Origin: an uncultured Paracoccaceae bacterium
Lineage (GTDB): Bacteria; Pseudomonadota; Alphaproteobacteria; Rhodobacterales; Rhodobacteraceae
Reading direction: 5' to 3'
DNA length: 64,000 nucleotides
Assembly (NCBI GenBank): GCA_947498645.1
Contig: CANMKS010000001.1
Coordinates: 1,464,032-1,528,031 of the forward strand
Shown: piece after piece, positions 27,622-36,984 of the stretch
Layout of the letters: every line of letters starts with the position of its first letter
Position numbering within the stretch: the stretch's first letter is position 1
Made by a program: the position numbers and the translations under genes
The notes under the pieces: generated by a model
Database searches by the model: none
Told to the model about the DNA's origin: nothing
Seen by the model: the letters and a program-made list of their open reading frames with translations, nothing else

Positions 27622-28311
27622 TTAATGTGTGTCGCCAGGCCAAGGTTTGCGCGGCAGATCCTGCGGATATGGCCAAGGCGCATAGCTGTCTTTCATCGCC
27701 AATTCGCGCCACGCAAGGAACGCCGGATCGCGCAGATGAGCCTGCACATAAGCGGATGCCGCATCACTGACCGGCAAGCCGTACCCGACGATACGCATCG
27801 CGACAGGCGCATAAAATACATCAGCGAGTGTGTATTTCCCAAAAAGCCACGGCCCGTCTGCGCCGTGCCGTCTCCGTGCCAAAGACCAAAGGTATTCAAT
27901 TCGCGTGATGTCGGCGTTCACGCGATCCGATACCTGAAACCCGTCCCAACAGAATGCCAGTTGCATTGGGCAGGCGTCGCGCAGCGCGCCAAAACCACTG
28001 TGCATCTCAGCCGTGATGGACCGTGCGAGCGCGCGTGCGCTGGGGTCACGCGGGTAAAGATCGACATCAGGATGATTTTCCACAAGCGTTTCCGCCATCG
28101 CAAGGCTATCGGTCAAAACGTGCCCTGCTGGCGTCCGCATGGCAGGCACAGTGCGTGCCGGGGCTAGGTCGGCAAGATCGGCGTGCATGGTGCCTGCATA
28201 AAGCCCGACCGTGTTGGTATTGTAATCCAGTCCGAATTTTTCGAACATCAACCAGCCGCGCAGCGACCAGCTACTGAAGGTGCGATCACCGATGTAGAGC
28301 TCATATGTCAT
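27622..28311 (-). CDS. Glutathione S-transferase family protein
   Basis: A 229-residue GST with an N-terminal thioredoxin-fold domain (YELYIGDRTFSSWSLRGWLMFEKFG-type opening, Ser in SSWS as the likely glutathione-activating residue) and an all-helical C-terminal domain with LFGKYTLADVFYAPVAMRI. The cis-Pro motif is TVPAMRTP. I chose the ATG at 28311, since the ten open codons before it lack support. Substrate unknown. It lies between comM and a phosphatase gene without overlap. Confidence 0.88.
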   Translation of the reverse strand: MTYELYIGDRTFSSWSLRGWLMFEKFGLDYNTNTVGLYAGTMHADLADLAPARTVPAMRTPAGHVLTDSLAMAETLVENHPDVDLYPRDPSARALARSITAEMHSGFGALRDACPMQLAFCWDGFQVSDRVNADITRIEYLWSLARRRHGADGPWLFGKYTLADVFYAPVAMRIVGYGLPVSDAASAYVQAHLRDPAFLAWRELAMKDSYAPWPYPQDLPRKPWPGDTH

Positions 28312-28371
28312 ACGCGCGACCTTAGCCGCAGCATTGATCAATTGGCGAGCGATGTTCTGTGACGCATTGCA

Positions 28372-28941
28372 TCACGGATTGTGATTGATCGGACCTGCCA
28401 GCCAGCCATCATTTGCATAGGTCAGCTGAGTGACCGACAGGTTGTCGATCCGGTGGCTGAACGCCTCATATGCGCCAATGCCCAGCGCTCGCTGTACCTG
28501 GGTCAGGATCACGCCGAAATGGGCAACGACGATCAGATCGTCATATGTGTCAGCAAGGTACCTATTAACTGCGCTATCCACCCGCTGCCGCACGGCGTTC
28601 CAGCTTTCGCCATTGGGCGGGGCCACGTGGCCGGGCGTTTCCCAGTAGGCGCGGATGGTGTCGGGGTCTTCGGCTTCGACCTCTGCAAATGTCCGCAGTT
28701 CCCAATCACCAAAGTTGATCTCGCGCAGGGCCGGATCATGCGGAAGGCGATATTCCGGGTTCAGCGCATCTGCCGTGGCAGATGCACGGCGCAGATCAGA
28801 CGACACAACCGGCGCATCCGGCAAATGGGCGCGCAGACGCGCAATGGCGGCAGTATCCGACAGATCAGCGGGCAGATCGGACCAGCCAACCATTGACTTG
28901 GCATGTGTGGGGCCGTGCCGCACCAACCAAAGACGGGTCAC
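28372..28941 (-). CDS. Histidine phosphatase family protein, possible CobC-type alpha-ribazole phosphatase
   Basis: A 189-residue phosphoglycerate-mutase-fold phosphatase with the catalytic RHG in LWLVRHGPTHAK, the acid/base Glu in LREINFGDWE, and the second His in VVAHFGVIL. The ATG overlaps the cobU stop (28938-28941). That coupling suggests it could dephosphorylate alpha-ribazole phosphate or adenosylcobalamin phosphate in cobalamin assembly; the family is too broad to be certain from sequence. Confidence 0.8.
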   Translation of the reverse strand: MTRLWLVRHGPTHAKSMVGWSDLPADLSDTAAIARLRAHLPDAPVVSSDLRRASATADALNPEYRLPHDPALREINFGDWELRTFAEVEAEDPDTIRAYWETPGHVAPPNGESWNAVRQRVDSAVNRYLADTYDDLIVVAHFGVILTQVQRALGIGAYEAFSHRIDNLSVTQLTYANDGWLAGPINHNP

Positions 28942-29498
28942 GGCAGGGTGCCCTTGATCGCCATGGGAAGGCCCGCCATCACTGCCACGACAAGATCGGC
29001 CTCTGCCGCGATTTGTTGGTTCAGGCGACCTTGAGCATTGCGAAACTGACGTGAAAGGGTGTTGTCGGGAACAATGCCCTGACCCACTTCGTTCGACACC
29101 ACGACAACCGGCCCGGCAAACGCCTTTACCGTTTGCAAGAACCCATCCGATGCGGCGTCAACGTCATGTTCGCCCAGTATCACATTGGTCAGCCACAGGG
29201 TCGCGCAGTCAATCAGGACCGGTTGGTTGCGTCCAACCAGATCCAATGCCGCAGCAATATCCAAAGGCTCCTCAATCGTGGTCCAGCCGGTGCCGCGTGT
29301 CTTTTGGTGCCGCGCAACTTTCATTGCCATCTCGTCATCAAAGATTTGTGCAGTGGCGACATAGACCGGGGGTTCACCAGCCTGCAAAACAAGGCCTTCT
29401 GCGAAAGCAGATTTTCCAGAGGCAGCGCCACCTAGAACGAGAGTAAGGTTGGGCAATAGCAATTTGGCAACTTTTTTTGATCTGATGCGTTCACCCAT
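28938..29498 (-). CDS. cobU: Adenosylcobinamide kinase/adenosylcobinamide-phosphate guanylyltransferase
   Basis: A 186-residue bifunctional CobU/CobP enzyme that phosphorylates adenosylcobinamide and then transfers GMP in cobalamin nucleotide-loop assembly. Walker A LGGAASGKSAFAE lies near residue 24, the LIDCATLWLTN motif near 110 and VSNEVGQGIVPDN near 130. The start is set at the ATG 29498. The 5' end overlaps a candidate rpoH promoter on the other strand. No other cob gene is visible apart from the coupled phosphatase. Confidence 0.92.
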   Translation of the reverse strand: MGERIRSKKVAKLLLPNLTLVLGGAASGKSAFAEGLVLQAGEPPVYVATAQIFDDEMAMKVARHQKTRGTGWTTIEEPLDIAAALDLVGRNQPVLIDCATLWLTNVILGEHDVDAASDGFLQTVKAFAGPVVVVSNEVGQGIVPDNTLSRQFRNAQGRLNQQIAAEADLVVAVMAGLPMAIKGTLP

Positions 29499-29507
29499 GC
29501 GTAACCA
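29478..29507 (+). promoter_or_regulatory. Candidate RpoE/ECF-type promoter of rpoH
   Basis: TGATCT (29478-29483), an 18-base spacer and TAACCA (29502-29507) lie about 50 bases before the rpoH ATG. This resembles the Rhodobacter sphaeroides sigma-E promoter pattern as I remember it (TGATCC, then TAAGA after 17-18 bases), which drives rpoHII under singlet oxygen there. The match is partial and the -35 lies inside the cobU coding start. Confidence 0.35.
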
Positions 29508-29555
29508 CTCCAAGAAATAAAGTTAATGCATCATCGGCTATCTGGGAGAATATTC

Positions 29556-30434
29556 ATGGGTGTTTCCGGTTTTTCTGATCAAACTTTGTCGCGGACAGCT
29601 ATGAAGGCAGAGCTGCTCGATGCTGAAACCGAACTTGCTTTGGCCTATGCGTGGCGCGATGAGCGTGACGAAAAAGCGCTGCATCGTTTGATCACCGCCT
29701 ATATGCGCCTTGCGATTTCCATGGCCTCCAAATTCAAACGCTACGGCGCCCCGATGAATGACCTGATCCAAGAGGCATCGGTCGGATTGATGAAGGCGGC
29801 AGATAAATTTGACCCCGATCGCGGTGTGCGTTTCTCTACTTACGCGGTCTGGTGGATCAAAGCCTCGATCCAGGATTATGTGATGCGCAACTGGTCGATG
29901 GTGCGCACCGGCTCCACATCTTCGCAGAAGTCATTGTTCTTCAACATGCGCCGTGTGCAGGCCCGGCTGGAGCGCGAAGCTGCCGCCGAAGGGCGCGTCT
30001 TGGACAAGCAGGAAATGCGCGAGTTGATCGCGATTGAGGTCGGTGTGCCGCTGCATGATGTTGAGATGATGGAAGGGCGCCTGTCCGGTTCTGACTTTTC
30101 GCTTAACGCCACACAATCAACCGAGGATGAAGGCCGCGAGTGGATTGACGCGCTCGAAGACACTGGTCCGCAGGCCGAAGACACCGTGGCGCACGACCAC
30201 GACAACGACACCCTGCGCCAGTGGTTGCTGACGGCCTTGTCTGGCCTGAACGACCGAGAGCAGTTCATCGTCCGCGAGCGCAAGTTGCGCGATGCTCCAC
30301 GTACACTGGAAAGCCTCGGAACAGAGCTTGGCCTGTCCAAAGAACGTGTGCGTCAGTTGGAAGCCGCAGCATTCGGCAAGATGCGCAAAAGTCTGGAATC
30401 CCAAAGCACCGAAGTACATGCGTTCTTTGCATAG
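29556..30434 (+). CDS. rpoH: RNA polymerase sigma-32 factor, RpoHII type
   Basis: A 292-residue sigma-70-family group 3 factor. Region 2 (DLIQEASVGLMKAADKFDPDRG and FSTYAVWWIKASIQDYVMRNW), the RpoH box QKSLFFNMRR, and region 4 (TLESLGTELGLSKERVRQLE) are all present. The sequence resembles RpoHII of Rhodobacter more than RpoHI. That paralogue controls photooxidative-stress genes; the second copy is not in this window. The ATG at 29556 follows GGGAGA by 7 bases. Confidence 0.92.
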   Translation: MGVSGFSDQTLSRTAMKAELLDAETELALAYAWRDERDEKALHRLITAYMRLAISMASKFKRYGAPMNDLIQEASVGLMKAADKFDPDRGVRFSTYAVWWIKASIQDYVMRNWSMVRTGSTSSQKSLFFNMRRVQARLEREAAAEGRVLDKQEMRELIAIEVGVPLHDVEMMEGRLSGSDFSLNATQSTEDEGREWIDALEDTGPQAEDTVAHDHDNDTLRQWLLTALSGLNDREQFIVRERKLRDAPRTLESLGTELGLSKERVRQLEAAAFGKMRKSLESQSTEVHAFFA

Positions 30435-30512
30435 TCGCTAACCTTGCGCCAAACATTGTGTTTCCCGTCCGATCTGACCTAGTGTCGGGCCAACATGGAC
30501 CGGAGACAGCAC

Positions 30513-31706
30513 ATGCTGGCAAACAAGCATATTTTGTTGATCGTTGGGGGTGGCATTGCCGCTTTCAAATCGCTTGATCTGGTGCGTCGCCTGCGCGAGC
30601 AGGGCGCGCAGGTGACACCCGTACTGACCAAGGCCGGTGCAGAGTTTGTGACGCCTTTAAGTTTATCTGCGCTCTCCGCCTCAAGAATCTATCAGAATCT
30701 CTTTGATCTGACCGATGAGGCCGAGATGGGCCATATTGAATTATCACGTGCCGCCGATCTGATTGTCGTGGCCCCGGCAACGGCTGATCTGATGGCCAAG
30801 ATGGCGGGCGGTTTGGCCAATGATCTGGCATCAACGCTACTTTTGGCCACGGACAAGCGCGTCTTGATTGCCCCATCGATGAATGTGCGCATGTGGCAGC
30901 ACCCGGCCACGCAGCGCAATCTGGCGACGTTGCAGGGCGACGGCGTCTTGGTTGTCGGCCCGAACGAGGGCGACATGGCCTGCGGCGAATACGGCCCCGG
31001 CCGCATGGCCGAGGTGCCTGAAATTATTGCCGCTGTTGACGCCGCGCTCGCCGATGGTCCGCTAAAGGGCAAGCATGTCATTGTGACCTCTGGCCCCACG
31101 CACGAGCCGATTGACCCGGTGCGCTATATCGCAAACCGATCCTCTGGGGCGCAGGGCACAGCGATTGCTGCCGCGCTCGCAGGGCTTGGTGCGCGGGTGA
31201 CATTTGTGACCGGCCCGGCCGACGTGGCGCCGCCGATGGGTGTTGAAACGATCAAAGTGCAAACCGCAGCGCAGATGTTAGAGGCCGTCACTACTGCCGG
31301 CGCTGCTGATGCGGCTGTTTTTGCTGCTGCTGTCGCTGATTGGCATGTGGCCAATGCGGGCCCATCCAAGATCAAGAAAGATGGCTCCGGCTTGCCGAAA
31401 CTGGAATTTGCCGAGAACCCCGACATTCTGGCCACTGTCGCACAAAAGAAGACGGGTCGCCCAAAGCTGGTCGTCGGTTTTGCCGCCGAAACCGATGATG
31501 TCATCGCAAATGCCACCGCCAAGCGTGCGCGCAAGCAATGTGACTGGATTGTCGCCAATGATGTGTCGCCTGAAACCGAGATCATGGGTGGTGCGGAAAA
31601 CGATGTGACGTTGATCACCCAAGACGGCGCAGAGGACTGGCCACGGATGACCAAACCCGAAGTCGCACAGGCCCTTGCCGCAAAAATCGCCGAGGCGCTT
31701 GCGTGA
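30513..31706 (+). CDS. coaBC: Bifunctional phosphopantothenoylcysteine decarboxylase/phosphopantothenate-cysteine ligase
   Basis: A 397-residue two-domain enzyme for two successive steps of coenzyme A synthesis. The CoaC half has the catalytic His in [10 protein letters not shown], the substrate motif PSMNVRMW and the active-site Cys in [13 protein letters not shown]. The CoaB half has [22 protein letters not shown] and the CTP-binding region with KIKKDG. The ATG at 30513 has GGAG 9 bases upstream. The stop overlaps the dut start (GTGA). Confidence 0.95.
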   Translation: MLANKHILLIVGGGIAAFKSLDLVRRLREQGAQVTPVLTKAGAEFVTPLSLSALSASRIYQNLFDLTDEAEMGHIELSRAADLIVVAPATADLMAKMAGGLANDLASTLLLATDKRVLIAPSMNVRMWQHPATQRNLATLQGDGVLVVGPNEGDMACGEYGPGRMAEVPEIIAAVDAALADGPLKGKHVIVTSGPTHEPIDPVRYIANRSSGAQGTAIAAALAGLGARVTFVTGPADVAPPMGVETIKVQTAAQMLEAVTTAGAADAAVFAAAVADWHVANAGPSKIKKDGSGLPKLEFAENPDILATVAQKKTGRPKLVVGFAAETDDVIANATAKRARKQCDWIVANDVSPETEIMGGAENDVTLITQDGAEDWPRMTKPEVAQALAAKIAEALA

Positions 31707-32158
31707 GTGTGACAGTTCAGTTCCAGTGGGACGCAGGTGCAGATACCACGCTTGGTCTGCCGCGCTATGAGACGGCAGGTGCAGCCGGGGCGGACTTGCG
31801 CGCCAATTTGCCACAAAAGGCCGCGATCATGTTGCCGCCGGGTGGTCGCGCGCTGGTGCCGACCGGCCTGCGTATGGCCATCCCCGCCGGTTTTGAGGTG
31901 CAGATCAGGCCGCGCTCTGGTCTGGCGCTCAAGCATGGCGTCACCCTGGCAAACACGCCGGGCACCATCGACAGCGATTACCGTGGGCCTTTGGGCGTGA
32001 TCATGATCAACCTTGGCGCAGATATATTTGAGATTACCCACGGAATGCGCATCGCACAGATGATTGTGGCACCCGTTGTGCAGGCAGCGTTCGCGGTGGT
32101 TGAGACGCTGGACGATACACCGCGTGGTGGCGGTGGGTTTGGGTCAACCGGCCTATGA
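31703..32158 (+). CDS. dut: Deoxyuridine 5'-triphosphate nucleotidohydrolase
   Basis: A 151-residue trimeric dUTPase that hydrolyses dUTP to dUMP. All five motifs are present: [45 protein letters not shown] and the C-terminal P-loop-like [10 protein letters not shown]. The start is the GTG at 31703, overlapping the coaBC stop. coaBC-dut is a conserved pair. The last codons overlap the next gene start. Confidence 0.96.
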   Translation: MSVTVQFQWDAGADTTLGLPRYETAGAAGADLRANLPQKAAIMLPPGGRALVPTGLRMAIPAGFEVQIRPRSGLALKHGVTLANTPGTIDSDYRGPLGVIMINLGADIFEITHGMRIAQMIVAPVVQAAFAVVETLDDTPRGGGGFGSTGL

Positions 32159-33204
32159 TCATGGTCGGTGCAATGGCGGCGGTCCTGTGGATCATCGGGA
32201 TCGTGATGAAGGTGCCCCATGCCATACGCTGGAACATGCTGGCCATCCTGCTGGCGGGCGTGTTGATGCTGCATGTGGCTTTGCCCGATGGGCATCCGCT
32301 GCGCATGGCGACAGGCGGTGATGCGCGGCTATGGGGAATGTTGATTGGCTTTGGGTTTCTGATCTGGGGCTACCGCAAAATCCTGTCACGGCTGAAGGTC
32401 CGCGCAGCACAGGCACAGGTCGTGCCGACCAAGATAGGCAGCTTTTCCGAAACCGAACTTGATCGCTACGCCCGGCATATCATCCTGCGCGAGGTCGGCG
32501 GTGTTGGCCAAAAAGCGCTGCGCGATGCGCGTGTGCTGGTTGTGGGGGCCGGGGGCTTGGGCGCGCCTGCCTTGCAGTATCTGGCGGCAGCGGGTGTCGG
32601 CACGATTGGCGTGATTGATGATGATGCAGTCGAGAATGCCAATCTGCAACGGCAGGTGATCCATCTGGATCGCAATATCGGCAAGCCCAAGGTCCAGTCG
32701 GCGGCAGAAGCCATGAAGGCGCAGAATCCCTTTGTGACCGTCCGCCCCTACCATCGCCGATTGACGTCAGAGATCGCGGCAGACCTGTTCGCCGACTATG
32801 ATGTGGTGCTGGATGGTACGGATAACTTTGATACCCGCTATCTGGTCAATGAGACTGCCGTACAGTCACAGACGCCACTGATTGCGGCCGCGCTCACGCA
32901 GTGGGAAGGCCAGATCAGCCTTTATGATCCTGCGGCAGGCACGCCCTGTTACGCCTGCGTCTTCCCGACGGCGCCCGATCCATCCTTGGTGCCAAGCTGT
33001 GCTGAGGCTGGCGTTATTGGCCCGCTGCCCGGTGTCATTGGTGCTATGATGGCCGTGGAGACGGTCAAGCAGATCACCGGTGCGGGCGATGGTTTGGGCG
33101 GGCGGTTGCTGATCTATGATGCGCTTTATGCACAGACCCGTTCCATCGCAATCAAGCCGCGCAGCGATTGTGCCGTTTGCCACGGGCGCGGCGCCGAGAT
33201 CTGA
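32155..33204 (+). CDS. Membrane-anchored HesA/MoeB/ThiF-family adenylyltransferase
   Basis: A 349-residue E1-like enzyme fused to an N-terminal membrane region of about 80 residues with two or three hydrophobic spans ([38 protein letters not shown]). The ThiF domain has the ATP loop [19 protein letters not shown], the Arg finger NLQRQVIH, and [15 protein letters not shown] and CAVC are the likely zinc Cys pairs. It would adenylate the C-terminus of a ubiquitin-like sulfur carrier (MoaD or ThiS). The ATG overlaps the dut stop. The membrane anchor is unusual compared with E. coli MoeB. Confidence 0.85.
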   Translation: MIMVGAMAAVLWIIGIVMKVPHAIRWNMLAILLAGVLMLHVALPDGHPLRMATGGDARLWGMLIGFGFLIWGYRKILSRLKVRAAQAQVVPTKIGSFSETELDRYARHIILREVGGVGQKALRDARVLVVGAGGLGAPALQYLAAAGVGTIGVIDDDAVENANLQRQVIHLDRNIGKPKVQSAAEAMKAQNPFVTVRPYHRRLTSEIAADLFADYDVVLDGTDNFDTRYLVNETAVQSQTPLIAAALTQWEGQISLYDPAAGTPCYACVFPTAPDPSLVPSCAEAGVIGPLPGVIGAMMAVETVKQITGAGDGLGGRLLIYDALYAQTRSIAIKPRSDCAVCHGRGAEI

Positions 33205-33282
33205 GACTTTCTGCTTTTTTATATGTCCTTCGCTGGCATGTCTGGATGACCTGCCCTACCTGAGAACCAAAGGAGAATTCCC

Positions 33283-35310
33283 ATGACAAACCCGCTGCTT
33301 GCTGATTGGTCCACGCCCTTTGGATTGCCGCCATTTGATCAGATATCTGACGATGATTTCATGCCCGCTGTTGAGGCAGCGCTTGCCACCTCGCGCGCCA
33401 ATATTGCGGCCATCGCGGACAATCCGGAAACGCCCGACTTTGACAATACGATTGCAGCAATGGAAGCGGCGGATGAGATGCTCAACCGGGTGCTGAGCGC
33501 GTTTTACAGCCTTGCCGGTGCCGACAGCAATCCAGCCCGCGAAGCCCTGCAGCGTGACTTTGCCCCGCTGCTTAGCGCTTATAGCTCTGAGATTTCAGAG
33601 AATAAGGCGCTGTTTGCGCGGGTCGAGGCGGTCTGGGCCCAGCGCGACACCCTCGATCTGACTGACGAACAGCAGCGCGTCCTGATGTTAACCCGCCGTG
33701 ATTTTGTCCGTGCTGGTGCACAGTTGGAAGGGGCAGCGGCAGAAGATTTGCGCGCGGTGAAATCGCGTCTGTCTGTCTTGGGCACGGAGTTCGTGCAAAA
33801 CCTGCTGACTGATGAGCGCGACTGGTTCATGCCGCTGGGTCCCGATGATCTTTCAGGCCTGCCAGAGTTTGTCATTGCCACTGCGAAAGCAGCGGGCGAG
33901 GAAAAAGATGCGGGCGGCCCGGTCGTGACCCTGTCGCGATCATTGATCGTGCCGTTCTTGCAATTTTCCGATCGACGCGATTTGCGACAGAAAGCCTATG
34001 AGGCATGGGGCGCGCGTGGCGCAAATGGCGGCAAAACGGACAATAGAGGCATTGCTGCCGAGACGCTGAAACTGCGTGAGCAGCGTGCAAAGCTACTGGG
34101 TTATGAAACATTCGCCGACTTCAAGCTGGAAACCGAGATGGCAGGCACGCCGGGTGCTGTGCGGGACTTGCTGATGCAGGTCTGGAAACCTGCCAAAGCG
34201 GCAGCAGTGGCTGATGCGTCGGCGTTGGAAAAAATGCTGCACGCCGATGGCTTCGCGGGCCCGTTGGAGGCTTGGGACTGGCGCTATTATTCCGAGAAAC
34301 GCCGTAAGGAATTGCATGACCTCGACGAGGCAGAGTTGAAGCCCTACCTGCAATTGGACCGCATGATCGAGGCCGCATTTGCCTGCGCAAACCGCCTGTT
34401 TGGATTGGAGTTCGCGGCAATTGACGGCCCGGTATATCACCCCGATGTGCGCCTTTGGGAGGTGACCCGCAAGGGTGAACATGTGGCTGTTTTCATTGGC
34501 GATTATTTTGCCCGGGGGTCGAAACGATCAGGCGCGTGGTGCGCTGCGATGCGGTCGCAGCAGCGGCTGTCGGGGGACATTCGCCCGCATGTTGTGAACG
34601 TCTGCAACTTTGCCAAACCTGAGACCGGAAAGCCTGCGTTGCTGTCTTATGATGACGCCCGCACATTGTTTCATGAATTTGGCCATGCGCTGCACCAGAT
34701 GTTGTCAGATGTGACCTATGAAAGCATTTCGGGGACATCCGTGGCCCGCGACTTTGTAGAGCTGCCAAGCCAGCTTTATGAACACTGGCTGGAAGTGCCG
34801 GAAGTCCTGGCCGAGTTTGCGACCCATGCCGACACCGGCGCGCCGATGCCAGAGGATCTGCTGAACCGGATGCTGGGTGCGGCGACCTATGATATGGGGT
34901 TTCAGACGGTGGAATATGTGGCCTCTGCCCTTGTGGACCTGGGCTTTCACGATGGTCCTGCCCCGGCTGACCCGATGCAGCGGCAAGCGGAAATTCTTGC
35001 AGAAATCGGGATGCCGCATGCCATCCGGATGCGCCACGCCACGCCGCATTTTGCCCATGTCTTTGCAGGCGATGGATACTCCAGCGGCTACTACAGCTAC
35101 ATGTGGTCAGAGGTGATGGATGCCGATGCCTTCGCCGCCTTCGAAGAGGCCGGTGGCCCGTTTGATCCTGCCACAGCCAAGCGGTTGGAAGAGACGATTT
35201 TGTCCTCTGGCGGCTCAGTGGATGCGGCGGATCTTTATACCAGGTTCCGGGGTCGCCTGCCGGGGGTTGAGGCGCTTTTGAAAGGGCGAGGATTGGAAAA
35301 AGCGGCGTAA
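33283..35310 (+). CDS. M3-family oligopeptidase (peptidyl-dipeptidase/oligopeptidase A-like)
   Basis: A 675-residue zinc peptidase without signal peptide, hence cytoplasmic. The catalytic HEFGHALH lies near residue 465, with Glu in FVELPSQLYEHW downstream as the third ligand region, and GYSSGYYSYMWSE near the C-terminus lines the substrate cleft. Length and order match Dcp/PrlC enzymes that finish peptide degradation. AAAGGAGA lies 8 bases before the ATG. Confidence 0.94.
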   Translation: MTNPLLADWSTPFGLPPFDQISDDDFMPAVEAALATSRANIAAIADNPETPDFDNTIAAMEAADEMLNRVLSAFYSLAGADSNPAREALQRDFAPLLSAYSSEISENKALFARVEAVWAQRDTLDLTDEQQRVLMLTRRDFVRAGAQLEGAAAEDLRAVKSRLSVLGTEFVQNLLTDERDWFMPLGPDDLSGLPEFVIATAKAAGEEKDAGGPVVTLSRSLIVPFLQFSDRRDLRQKAYEAWGARGANGGKTDNRGIAAETLKLREQRAKLLGYETFADFKLETEMAGTPGAVRDLLMQVWKPAKAAAVADASALEKMLHADGFAGPLEAWDWRYYSEKRRKELHDLDEAELKPYLQLDRMIEAAFACANRLFGLEFAAIDGPVYHPDVRLWEVTRKGEHVAVFIGDYFARGSKRSGAWCAAMRSQQRLSGDIRPHVVNVCNFAKPETGKPALLSYDDARTLFHEFGHALHQMLSDVTYESISGTSVARDFVELPSQLYEHWLEVPEVLAEFATHADTGAPMPEDLLNRMLGAATYDMGFQTVEYVASALVDLGFHDGPAPADPMQRQAEILAEIGMPHAIRMRHATPHFAHVFAGDGYSSGYYSYMWSEVMDADAFAAFEEAGGPFDPATAKRLEETILSSGGSVDAADLYTRFRGRLPGVEALLKGRGLEKAA

Positions 35311-35317
35311 ATATCCC

Positions 35318-35350
35318 GTACATACGCTGTACATACACTGTACGTACAAC
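35318..35350. repeat. Triple 11-bp tandem repeat
   Basis: Three adjacent 11-base units, GTACATACGCT, GTACATACACT and GTACGTACAAC, occupy the whole gap between two convergent genes. The third contains the perfect palindrome TGTACGTACA at the junction. The unit length is close to one DNA turn. Confidence 0.8.
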
Positions 35351-35361
35351 CGTATGGCCGG

Positions 35362-35889
35362 TCAGTCCCTGATTTCGGCGTCAGCGACACCCCAAAGCAC
35401 GGCTTTTGGGGCCCAGCCGCGATAGCCGCCGGCGGTCAACTGGCACCATTCGGGATTGCAATCGCCAAGACGGGCGACAACGCCGGGCTCCAACATGGCG
35501 TTTTCCAGAGCATCCGTTTCCGGGCGGCTGCGCAGCGCTGTCTCGCCTTCGACAACAACGGTGCGCGATCCTGACAGCATCCGATAATGGACCCAGCCGC
35601 CTTGCCCGTCGCGGTCGATGACCCGCCGCCAATGGCCGTATTCCGCGATTACTTGCAGCGGCATATCGCGGCGTTTGAAGACCCAATCAATGCGGTGCGA
35701 CAGGGACGGGCCGCGCCTTACGTTCGCCTCACTCGCGCGGAGCGACACAAAGCGGGGCAGGGGAAGATTTGTTTCGGGACCGATGGCCGGGCCTGTGTCG
35801 GTCTGTTGCGCATGACCTGCACCCACACAAAGCATCACCGCAACAACTGCGATCTGCATCTGCCGGAGCCACTGCGCCCATGCACCCAT
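35362..35889 (-). CDS. Secreted SH3-domain protein
   Basis: A 175-residue protein with a signal peptide ending about GAGHAQ, followed by two bacterial SH3-like segments: LRASEANVRRGPSLSHRIDWVF with GHWRRVIDRDGQGGWVH, and ALRSRPETDALENAMLEPGVVARL with CNPEWCQLTAGGYRGWAPK. Such domains bind peptidoglycan or act as periplasmic adaptors. The start could instead be the Met eleven residues later. It converges on the M3 peptidase. Confidence 0.83.
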   Translation of the reverse strand: MGAWAQWLRQMQIAVVAVMLCVGAGHAQQTDTGPAIGPETNLPLPRFVSLRASEANVRRGPSLSHRIDWVFKRRDMPLQVIAEYGHWRRVIDRDGQGGWVHYRMLSGSRTVVVEGETALRSRPETDALENAMLEPGVVARLGDCNPEWCQLTAGGYRGWAPKAVLWGVADAEIRD

Positions 35890-35997
35890 TACTTGCCCTT
35901 AACTGCTCATTTTACGGCGCGCGGTTCTTGTGCTGCGCGTCCCTTTGGCGCAACCTGACACGGGATGAACAATTTGAAAACCCGGGGAGGTATTTGA

Positions 35998-36984
35998 ATG
36001 CCAGGTAAGCAGCTAAGTGTTGTTGTGACGCGACGGTTACCTGAGGTGGTCGAGACCCGATTGAAGGAATTGTTCAACGTCACGCTGCGCGATGAAGACG
36101 CGCCCATGACGACAGATGAACTGGCCGATGCGATGGCCAGCGCCGATGTGCTGGTCAGTACGATCACCGATCAGATTGACGCCAAGCTGTTGGCGCGGGC
36201 CGGCGAAAAGCTAAAGCTGATCGCGAATTACGGGGCTGGCGTTGACAATATTGATGTGGCCACGGCACGGCAGCGCGGCATTCATGTGTCCAACACTCCG
36301 GGCGTTGTGACAGAAGATACCGCCGATATGGTCATGGCGCTGATCCTGGGCGTAACCCGCCGGTTGGCCGAAGGGCTGCGGTTGGCGCAGTCCAATAACT
36401 GGCAAGGCTGGTCACCAACCGCGATGATGGGCGGGCGCATCAAGGGCCGCCGTTTGGGTATCCTGGGCATGGGCCGCATTGGACAGGCCGTGGCGCGGCG
36501 GGCCGCTGCCTTTGGTATGCAGGTCCATTACCACAATCGTAAACAATTGCGGCCAGAGGTCGAAGCAGCACTTGATGCCACATATTGGGAAAGTCTGGAT
36601 CAGATGGTGTCGCGGGTTGACGTGCTGTCGATCAACTGCCCCCACACGCCGTCAACCTTCCACCTGATGAATGCGCGGCGGTTAAAGCTGATGAAACCTG
36701 ATGCTGTGATCGTGAACACGTCGCGCGGCGAGGTGATTGACGAAAACGCCCTGACCCGGATGCTGCGAGTTGGCGAGATTGCAGGCGCCGGACTGGACGT
36801 GTTTGAGCGTGGTCACGAGATCAACCCGCGCCTGAAAGAACTGCCCAACGCGATCTTGCTGCCGCATATGGGATCGGCCACGCTGGAAGGCCGGATCGAG
36901 ATGGGCGAGAAGGTGATCGTGAATATCAAGACATTTGCCGATGGGCACAGGCCGCCGGATTTGGTTGTGCCGTCGATGCTTTAG
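35998..36984 (+). CDS. D-2-hydroxyacid dehydrogenase (glyoxylate reductase-like)
   Basis: A 328-residue NAD(P)-dependent enzyme. The nucleotide motif GILGMGRIGQAVARRA is near 155, the catalytic Arg in VNTSRGEVID near 240, Glu in GAGLDVFE and His in LLPHMGSAT. The pattern fits GyaR-type glyoxylate/hydroxypyruvate reductase. GGGGAGG lies 8 bases before the ATG. It converges with the lipase-like gene, overlapping by 4 bases. Confidence 0.9.
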   Translation: MPGKQLSVVVTRRLPEVVETRLKELFNVTLRDEDAPMTTDELADAMASADVLVSTITDQIDAKLLARAGEKLKLIANYGAGVDNIDVATARQRGIHVSNTPGVVTEDTADMVMALILGVTRRLAEGLRLAQSNNWQGWSPTAMMGGRIKGRRLGILGMGRIGQAVARRAAAFGMQVHYHNRKQLRPEVEAALDATYWESLDQMVSRVDVLSINCPHTPSTFHLMNARRLKLMKPDAVIVNTSRGEVIDENALTRMLRVGEIAGAGLDVFERGHEINPRLKELPNAILLPHMGSATLEGRIEMGEKVIVNIKTFADGHRPPDLVVPSML

